DNA of 38,619 bases from Tranquillimonas alkanivorans. GTDB lineage: Bacteria > Pseudomonadota > Alphaproteobacteria > Rhodobacterales > Rhodobacteraceae. Positions 34,029 to 38,619 of the stretch are shown here, piece by piece (the stretch's first letter is position 1; the number at the start of each line of letters is the position of its first letter). The translations under genes and the position numbers were made by a program. The stretch spans positions 1 through 38,619 of the forward strand of contig NZ_FOXA01000024.1 of the NCBI RefSeq assembly GCF_900115595.1, read 5' to 3'. The notes beneath the pieces are model-generated. The model ran no database searches. It was not told the DNA's origin and saw nothing but the letters and a program-made list of their open reading frames with translations.

Positions 34029-34610
34029 TCACTCCATGGGCTGAATGTCGAGCGCGATGTCATTGTACCAGTCCGCGAACTCACGGATTTCCGCGTCGGA
34101 GAGATCCGCAGCGATCGGGCTCATGACCTCGTGGACACGCTTGCCGGAGCGGAACGCCTTGAGTTGCGTTTCGATGTAGATGTTCGATTCGGCGGCAAGA
34201 TTGGGCACGTCCTCGGTCACGCCGATGCCGTCGGCACGGTGACAGGCGACGCAAGGCTGCGGCGCGTCCGCCGGGTCGGCCGCCAGCGTCGCGACGGCTT
34301 CGTGCGCGGCATACCATGCGGCGACGTCCGCGATCTGCTGATCGGAAAGGTTTGCCGCGACCACGCTCATCATCTCGTGCTCGCGCCGTCCCTCGCGGAA
34401 GGCGAGAAGTTGGTCGGCCAGATAGCCCGCGGGCTCTCCGCCAATATGCGGTGCGATCGGGATCTGCGCGTAGCCGTCGATGCCGTGACAGGTCCGGCAC
34501 TGCCCGGCGATGCGGCGACCGGCCTCCGGGTCGCCCGGCGGCAAATCCTGCGCGGCGGCCGCACCGGCGAGGAGAACCCCGCCGGCGGCACGTGTCAAAG
34601 CGGCTCTCAT
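34029..34610 (-). CDS. Diheme cytochrome c (cytochrome c4-like)
   Basis: This 193-residue exported protein has a signal peptide (about residues 1-21, ending AAAAQ) and two class I cytochrome c domains. The heme sites are C38-x2-C41-H42 (CRTCH) and C120-x2-C123-H124 (CVACH). Methionines in EHEMMS and HEVMSP are good axial ligand candidates. The two halves repeat the same pattern (LADQLLAFREGRREHEMM and IETQLKAFRSGKRVHEVM), as in c4. It overlaps the dehydrogenase gene by 4 bp and most likely takes electrons from that enzyme and passes them to the respiratory chain. Confidence 0.92.
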   Translation of the reverse strand: MRAALTRAAGGVLLAGAAAAQDLPPGDPEAGRRIAGQCRTCHGIDGYAQIPIAPHIGGEPAGYLADQLLAFREGRREHEMMSVVAANLSDQQIADVAAWYAAHEAVATLAADPADAPQPCVACHRADGIGVTEDVPNLAAESNIYIETQLKAFRSGKRVHEVMSPIAADLSDAEIREFADWYNDIALDIQPME

Positions 34611-35860
34611 TCGCCGTAGCTGATGCGGTAGAGCGCACCGGCGAGGTCGTCGGAGACGAGGATCGAGCCATCCGGCAGCTCTTCGACATCCACCGGGCGG
34701 CCCAAGTATTCGCCATTCTCGGTCAGCCATCCCTCGGCGAAGGGCCGGGTCGAGGCGTTCCCTTCGTCGTCGATCGTCGTGACCATGACCCGCGCGCCCA
34801 CCGGCTCGGTCCGGTTCCACGACCCGTGCTGGGCCGAGAAGATGGCGTTGCGGTACTCGGGCGGGAACATGTTCCCCTCGTAGAAGTCCATGCCGAGGTC
34901 CGCCGCGTGAGCCACGGTTTCGACCGCTGGCATGACGACGTCGGCCGGGATCTCCTCGTCCATGTACTCGTTGGTGCGCACGTCGCCGCCGCCGTACCAC
35001 GGGAAGCCGAAGTTCTGGCCCATGGCGGTCTGGCGGTTGATCTCGCCCGGCGGGATGTCGTCGCCCATGCCGTCGACCTGGTTGTCCGTGAACCACAGCT
35101 CGCCCGTCTCGGGGTGGAAGTCGTGGCCGACGGAGTTGCGGATGCCGCGGGTGTAGACCTCGCGTTCGGTGCCGTCCTGGTTCATGCGGATGATGCCGCC
35201 GATTCCGTGCTCGTTGTAGAGGTCCATCTTCTCCTTCGGCGGCACGTTGAAGGGCTGCCCGAGCGAGATGTAGAGCTTGCCGTCCGGCCCCACGGCGCAG
35301 ACCCGCGCGGAGTGGTTGAACGATTCTTCGCTGGCCGGGATCAGTTCGCCCTGCGGCACCACCTGACCCACGGCGACGTCCGGGCTCTCGTAGAAGAACT
35401 CCGCCGCCGGCAGCACCAGCACGCGGTTCTGCTCCACGACGTAGAGCATGCCGTCGGGGCTGAAGCAGACGCCGTTGGGAATGGTGAACTGGATCGACGG
35501 CGCCAGATCCTTCACCTCGTCGGCCACGCGGTCCTTGTTGCGGTCGGTGACGGACCAGACCTTGTCCTTGCGTGTCCCGACGAAGGTAACGACGCCCTGC
35601 GGCCCCACGGCCATGTGGCGCGCGTCGGGCACGACGGCGTATAGCTCGATGTTGAACCCTTCGGGCAGGGTAACATTCTCCAGGGTGCGACGAATGCCCT
35701 CGGCATAGTCGCTTTCCTGCTCAACCCTTCCAAAATCCCGAACGCCCGTCGACTGAAAATTCTGAAGCTTCTCAAGATTGTCCGGCAACTCGGCCGTCTG
35801 TGCAGTGGCGGCACCAGTCGACAGCGCGACCGCTGCCACGGTCGTGTAAAACGCTTTCAT
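34607..35860 (-). CDS. PQQ-dependent soluble sugar dehydrogenase (sorbosone/glucose dehydrogenase-like)
   Basis: This 417-residue periplasmic beta-propeller starts with a signal peptide (MKAFYTTVAAVALSTGAATA). Family landmarks are VPDARHMAVGPQGVVTFVG, FTIPNGVCFSPDGMLYVVEQ, YTRGIRNSVGHDFHPETGEL, WFTDNQVD and SAQHGSWNRTEPVGARV, which match the GSDH/L-sorbosone dehydrogenase group. These oxidise aldoses, sugar aldehydes or related alcohols using pyrroloquinoline quinone. The ATG is preceded by GGGAGG eight bases upstream. A diheme cytochrome overlapping its end is the likely electron acceptor. No PQQ synthesis gene is in the window, so the cofactor must come from elsewhere. The substrate is not deducible. 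Confidence 0.88.
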   Translation of the reverse strand: MKAFYTTVAAVALSTGAATAQTAELPDNLEKLQNFQSTGVRDFGRVEQESDYAEGIRRTLENVTLPEGFNIELYAVVPDARHMAVGPQGVVTFVGTRKDKVWSVTDRNKDRVADEVKDLAPSIQFTIPNGVCFSPDGMLYVVEQNRVLVLPAAEFFYESPDVAVGQVVPQGELIPASEESFNHSARVCAVGPDGKLYISLGQPFNVPPKEKMDLYNEHGIGGIIRMNQDGTEREVYTRGIRNSVGHDFHPETGELWFTDNQVDGMGDDIPPGEINRQTAMGQNFGFPWYGGGDVRTNEYMDEEIPADVVMPAVETVAHAADLGMDFYEGNMFPPEYRNAIFSAQHGSWNRTEPVGARVMVTTIDDEGNASTRPFAEGWLTENGEYLGRPVDVEELPDGSILVSDDLAGALYRISYGE

Positions 35861-35903
35861 ATCAATCCTCCCTGCGCCCATAAAAGAGGGCGAACTCCTA
35901 GGA

Positions 35904-35935
35904 TTGCAGGTTGCAAACTGGCTGACCCTTGGTCA
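35904..35935. promoter_or_regulatory. Two adjacent palindromes upstream of the PQQ dehydrogenase
   Basis: TTGCA-GGT-TGCAA (35904-35916) and TGACC-CTT-GGTCA (35923-35935) are both perfect inverted repeats with 3-base centres, starting 44 bp upstream of the start codon. The second also contains a minus-strand TTGACC that could serve as a -35 box. They may be operators for one or two regulators not encoded here. Confidence 0.4.
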
Positions 35936-36212
35936 ACTCTTTTGCTGATCACGCACAGACCGGCGCTTAACGACCGGCTGCACCGGCACCGCCGCAAGCA
36001 TCATCCTTGGAAGATTGCGCCGATATCTGCTGAGTGCGAGGTTCTGCGGGGAAGCTGCCGGATCGCGCAAACCGCCGGAAAGGGTCAACGGGCCAGGTCG
36101 AGGCAGAGCTGCTCCCATTCCGGCAAACTGGAGAAGCTACCCGGGGAACCCGGGAAGAATATGACGAGGCCTTGGCCGCACCATCTTCAGTCCATTAAAT
36201 AAGGAAAGCGAT

Positions 36213-36229
36213 ACCCCTTCACCGGGGGT
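36213..36229 (-). terminator. Possible Rho-independent terminator after the HlyD-type adaptor
   Basis: On the minus strand ACCCC and GGGGT (36225-36229 and 36213-36217) pair across a 7-base loop right after the stop codon. A T-rich stretch (CTTTCCTTATTT) follows. The stem is short, so termination is only probable. Confidence 0.45.
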
Positions 36230-36230
36230 C

Positions 36231-37442
36231 TCAGGTCGCATCGACCGGATCCACGAGGCTTCCGTCCGATACTTCCTCGCCGGGGTGGACGATGACGAGG
36301 TCGCCGTTCTCCAGGCCTCCGAGGACCTGCGCGATCCGGTCATTGCGCTGGCCGAGCTCGACCGGCGTGAGAACCGCGTGTCCGTCCCGAACGGCGAAGA
36401 CCGCCCACTCGTCACCCCGCCGAAAGAGCGCGCCGAGCGGCACGCGCAGGGCGTCGGGGGCCTCCCACACGATGATATGCAAGCGCACCGAATAGCCGTC
36501 GCCGAGGCCCGCCCGCTCCGCAGGCGCGTCTTGAAGGTCGAAGATGGCCTCGACCCGCTGTTCCTCGATCCCGAGCGCGGAGACTTCCGTGTAAGCCGAC
36601 GGCTCGATCCGCCGGAGCCGCGCATCAAGCTGCCCGGCACCGCCCCAGCGTTCGATCCGGGCGCGGGCGCCGTCGGGGATGCGGACGGCGTCGCGGGAAA
36701 GCGGATCGGCCACGATTTCCAGGTCGGTCGGATCGCCGATCGCGAGCAGCCGTTCCCCGGCCGTGACCGGCCGCTCGCTCACCCGGCCGATGGATAGGAC
36801 GACACCATCTGCAGGGGCGAGGATGCGAACGCAGCACGCGTCGGCATCCTCGTCACCTGCCTCGGGACCGATAAGCGCGGCCTCTGCCCGTTCCAGGGTG
36901 CCCTGCGCCATCTCGAGGGCGGAGGACGCTGCGTCCCGCGCCGCCTCGCCCGCCTTGAGAGCCTGTGCGGCCTCCTCCATCCGCACGATGGACGCGACTC
37001 CGCGCTCGACCAGCGCCTGTGTCCGGTCGTAGTTGCCCTGGGCGTAGGCCAGGTCCTCCTCGGCCTGGCGCAATTCGCTCTCCGCGACCGCGAGTGCCGC
37101 CTGCGCCTCGTGGACAGCGGCCTGGGCCTGGCTGCGGGCGCGCGCGTCGAGCAGCGACGGCGCCACGGGTTCCACCACGGCCACCAGTGTCTCGTCGGCG
37201 ATCACCCGGTCGCCCTCCCGCACCGGAGACCGCAGTGCCGTGCCAGAGATCGGCGCCGAGACCTCCCACACTTCCCGGATGCGCGTGACGCCGTCCACGT
37301 CCACGGTGACTTCCATCGGGCCCCGCGCAACCTCGGCGACCTCGACCGGCACCGGTGCGGGGCGAAAGGCGGTCCAGGCCAGCGAAACGACGATCAACAT
37401 CCCGATCGCAGCGATGATGAGAAGGCGTGTGCCTCGGTGCAT
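36231..37442 (-). CDS. HlyD/MFP-family efflux periplasmic adaptor
   Basis: This 403-residue protein has an N-terminal membrane anchor (LLIIAAIGMLIVVSLAWTAF), a lipoyl/biotinyl half-motif (about 50-95), a long coiled-coil hairpin (about 105-190, rich in Ala/Gln/Glu), the second lipoyl half (ILAPADGVVLSIGRVSE), and a beta-barrel/membrane-proximal domain. Adaptors of this type bridge an inner-membrane ABC or RND pump to the outer-membrane exit. Its gene begins four bases after the stop of an FtsX-type permease, indicating an ABC-type pump. Because that permease is broken here, the adaptor may be orphaned or poorly expressed. Confidence 0.9.
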   Translation of the reverse strand: MHRGTRLLIIAAIGMLIVVSLAWTAFRPAPVPVEVAEVARGPMEVTVDVDGVTRIREVWEVSAPISGTALRSPVREGDRVIADETLVAVVEPVAPSLLDARARSQAQAAVHEAQAALAVAESELRQAEEDLAYAQGNYDRTQALVERGVASIVRMEEAAQALKAGEAARDAASSALEMAQGTLERAEAALIGPEAGDEDADACCVRILAPADGVVLSIGRVSERPVTAGERLLAIGDPTDLEIVADPLSRDAVRIPDGARARIERWGGAGQLDARLRRIEPSAYTEVSALGIEEQRVEAIFDLQDAPAERAGLGDGYSVRLHIIVWEAPDALRVPLGALFRRGDEWAVFAVRDGHAVLTPVELGQRNDRIAQVLGGLENGDLVIVHPGEEVSDGSLVDPVDAT

Positions 37443-37446
37443 CCGT

Positions 37447-38279
37447 TCATTCCCGTGTCTTGAGGACTTCCACGAGGTCCGCGTGATCGAGCCGCCGCCG
37501 CACCAGGAGCGCGGCCACCGCGACAGCGGCGAGGGCGACAAGGCTCGCCGTGGCGAAGTTCGATGGCGCCAGGACGAGCGGGATCCGGTACAGATCGCTG
37601 TCGAAGCCCGCCACCATCGCCCAGGCGATTATGGCACCGATCGCCCAGCCCAGCGGTTGGGCGGCGACGGCCAGCACGGCCGTCTCGCCCATCAGGATCG
37701 ACGAAACCTCGGTCCGCGTGAAGCCAAGGACGCGCAGGCTGGCCAGTTCGCGGGCCCGTTCGGAAAGCTGGATACGCGCGCCGTTATAGGAGACCCCTGC
37801 CGTGATCAGCACGGCGATCGTGACGAAGACCACCGTGTTGCGGCGGATGTTTTCGCGAATCGTCGTCCGGAAGCTGTCCCGCATGTCCGTCATCAGAATG
37901 GCCGAGGCGAGCGTGGGCAGATCCTTCACGGCGGCGCGGTACTCGGACAACGCGTTCTGGTCCAGCGCAAGGTTCAGCGCCGTTACCCGCGGCGCCTCGC
38001 CCAGCTGGGCGGAGAGCGCGTCGAGGTCCATGTATGCGCCGAGGCCGAGGTACTGCGTGGTCACGGCCGCGACCGGGACCTCGAAACGCGCCGTCCGTCC
38101 CTCTGTGACCTCGACCAGCACGGGATCGCCGACACGGACGCCGAGCTGATCGGCCAGCTGCCGCGACAGCAGCAGGCCCTCCGGTGGCAGGGGCACCGGC
38201 CTGTCGTCCGTGTCGAGCGTCCGGATCAGGTCCCCGCCGGGCAACCGCGCCGATATGGCGACGCGCTTTTCGCGGTGGC
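37447..38279 (-). pseudogene. FtsX-type ABC transporter permease, truncated by an IS21-family insertion
   Basis: About 277 C-terminal residues remain: a periplasmic segment (RPVPLPPEGLLLSRQLADQ and onward), then a membrane helix (NTVVFVTIAVLITAGVSY), the FtsX motif LSERARELASLRVLGFTRTE, and two further helices. Whole permeases of the two-FtsX-domain type are close to 800 residues, so roughly the first 500 are absent. The frame runs on through 38280 into insertion-sequence DNA and opens at 38502, but those 75 or so residues are insertion-sequence sequence, not permease. The rest of the gene and any partner ATPase would lie beyond the element, outside the window. Confidence 0.83.
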
Positions 38280-38292
38280 TGTCAACGGCGGA

Positions 38293-38330
38293 GCAAAATC
38301 CGGCCACCGGGCGGCGCAAAAGTCGGCCAC
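38293..38330. repeat. Multiple terminal repeats of the IS21-family element
   Basis: GCAAAATCCGGCCAC (38293-38307) and GCAAAAGTCGGCCAC (38316-38330) match at 13 of 15 positions with a 23-bp period. IS21-type ends carry such tandem transposase-binding repeats. Confidence 0.8.
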
Positions 38331-38411
38331 TTCGGATTTGGGCGTGACGTGTGCCAGTGGGCTGCGGCCGGGCAGCCGCGCTCTCCAGATAGCTGGCGGC
38401 TTCCCGGCCGC

Positions 38412-38431
38412 CTTGGCCCTTCAGGGCCAAG
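38412..38431 (-). terminator. Hairpin downstream of istB
   Basis: CTTGGCCC and GGGCCAAG form a perfect 8-bp stem around TTCA (extendable by one T-A pair), 15 bases past the istB stop. No clear U-run follows. Confidence 0.5.
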
Positions 38432-38446
38432 CCCTCGCGGGTGGGA

Positions 38447-38619
38447 TCAGAGTGGTTTGGCGGGTTTGAGCGCACGGCTTTGCGCCAAACGATAGCTCTC
38501 ACCGTTCATCTCGACGATGTTGACGTGGTGCGTCAGCCTGTCGAGGAGGGCGCCGGTCAGGCGCTCGGTGCCGAAGGTTTCGGTCCATTCGTCGAATGGC
38601 AGGTTACTCGTGATCAGCG
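38447..38619 (-). CDS. istB: IS21-family helper ATPase IstB (C-terminal 56 residues only)
   Basis: The minus-strand frame enters at the right edge and ends at TGA 38447-38449. It reads LITSNLPFDEWTETFG, TERLTGALLDRLTHHV and EMNGESYRLAQSR, the conserved C-terminus of IstB. This AAA+ protein helps the IstA transposase choose its target. The N-terminus and Walker motifs lie outside the window. Confidence 0.93.
   Translation of the reverse strand, partial: LITSNLPFDEWTETFGTERLTGALLDRLTHHVNIVEMNGESYRLAQSRALKPAKPL

Larger units (their letters stand above)
35861..36230. other. Intergenic region upstream of the PQQ dehydrogenase
   Basis: This 370-bp region carries the promoter area of the dehydrogenase operon at its left end and a hairpin of the HlyD-type gene at its right end. 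Between about 35960 and 36190 I see no gene. Short frames on both strands lack family features. A pair of CCCGGG sites at 36140-36145 and 36149-36154 is the only notable symmetry there. Confidence 0.45.
38280..38619 (-). mobile_element. IS21-family insertion sequence (istB-side end, runs off the right edge)
   Basis: The element end is placed at 38280 because the minus strand finishes in GTTGACA, the CA-type tip expected of IS21 elements. Two 15-bp terminal repeats follow, and the istB 3' end reads toward this tip. The other end, istA and the target duplication are outside the window, so the boundary is inferred from one side only. Confidence 0.85.

Noticed and set aside
33752-34084. Small minus-strand frame between marR and the cytochrome gene
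   Set aside because: No recognisable domain or ribosome-binding site, and it overlaps the cytochrome 3' end.
36140-36154. CCCGGG-GAA-CCCGGG symmetric pair as a terminator
   Set aside because: It consists of two restriction-site-like palindromes without a U-run and is about 77 bp past the adaptor stop; the hairpin at 36213-36229 is a better candidate.
35933-36202. Small frames on both strands in the gap before the PQQ dehydrogenase
   Set aside because: Short, lacking start signals or family resemblance, and overlapping each other.
37447-38502. A complete 351-residue permease
   Set aside because: The first 75 or so residues come from IS21 terminal DNA. The true permease sequence begins at 38279 and is only the C-terminal part of the family length.

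Overview
The window looks like chromosomal DNA from a high-GC alphaproteobacterium, most likely a Rhodobacteraceae/Rhodospirillaceae-type heterotroph. This rests on tightly packed operons with 4-bp start/stop overlaps, several binding-protein-dependent uptake systems (a peptide-type ABC importer and a TRAP importer), a Rieske oxygenase cluster, a PQQ-type dehydrogenase with its own cytochrome c, and uniformly GC-rich codons. Species assignment is not possible from the sequence alone. No rRNA, tRNA or CRISPR array was seen.

Layout. (1) 1-9209 is a stress-protection block. An ATP-grasp ligase (cut by the left edge) and a ClpK/ClpG-like AAA+ disaggregase read leftward. Diverging from them are a CBS-BON protein, a fused beta-phosphoglucomutase/trehalose-6-phosphate phosphatase, and a GH65 phosphorylase/hydrolase. 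The last two overlap by 8 bp and together reproduce the three-domain order of mycobacterial OtsB1. (2) 9277-21771 is a divergent peptide/amide utilisation locus. Leftward run a solute-binding protein, DppBCDF-type permeases and ATPases, and an M32 carboxypeptidase. Rightward run a GntR regulator, a creatininase-family amidohydrolase, a ketopantoate-reductase-like dehydrogenase, an SDR, a polysaccharide-deacetylase-fold (imidase/allantoinase-like) hydrolase and an isoaspartyl peptidase/asparaginase, all translationally coupled.

(3) 21929-33745 is a second divergent catabolic locus. Leftward run a flavin/2Fe-2S reductase, Rieske oxygenase alpha and beta subunits, an acyl-CoA ligase, a thiolase-fold protein without the usual Cys/His, a DUF35-SDR fusion with degenerate SDR residues, a metal-dependent cyclase/hydrolase and a canonical SDR. 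Rightward run a TRAP transporter (DctP, DctQ, DctM) and a MarR regulator. Two near-identical 12-bp palindromes sit between the two operons. The inferred scheme is uptake of an organic (probably aromatic) acid, CoA activation, ring oxygenation, and side-chain cleavage by a DUF35-dependent retro-aldolase. (4) 34029-35860 encodes a periplasmic sorbosone/glucose-dehydrogenase-like beta-propeller and a diheme cytochrome c. (5) 36231-38619 holds an HlyD-type adaptor and the 3' part of an FtsX-type ABC permease, broken at 38279/38280 by an IS21-family element whose istB end and terminal repeats fill the right edge.

Most worth follow-up are the DUF35-SDR/atypical thiolase pair inside a Rieske cluster, the split OtsB1-like trehalose module, the peptide/imide locus, the paired MarR-type operators, and the IS21 disruption. 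Function calls come from motifs and remembered families; no database search was run.
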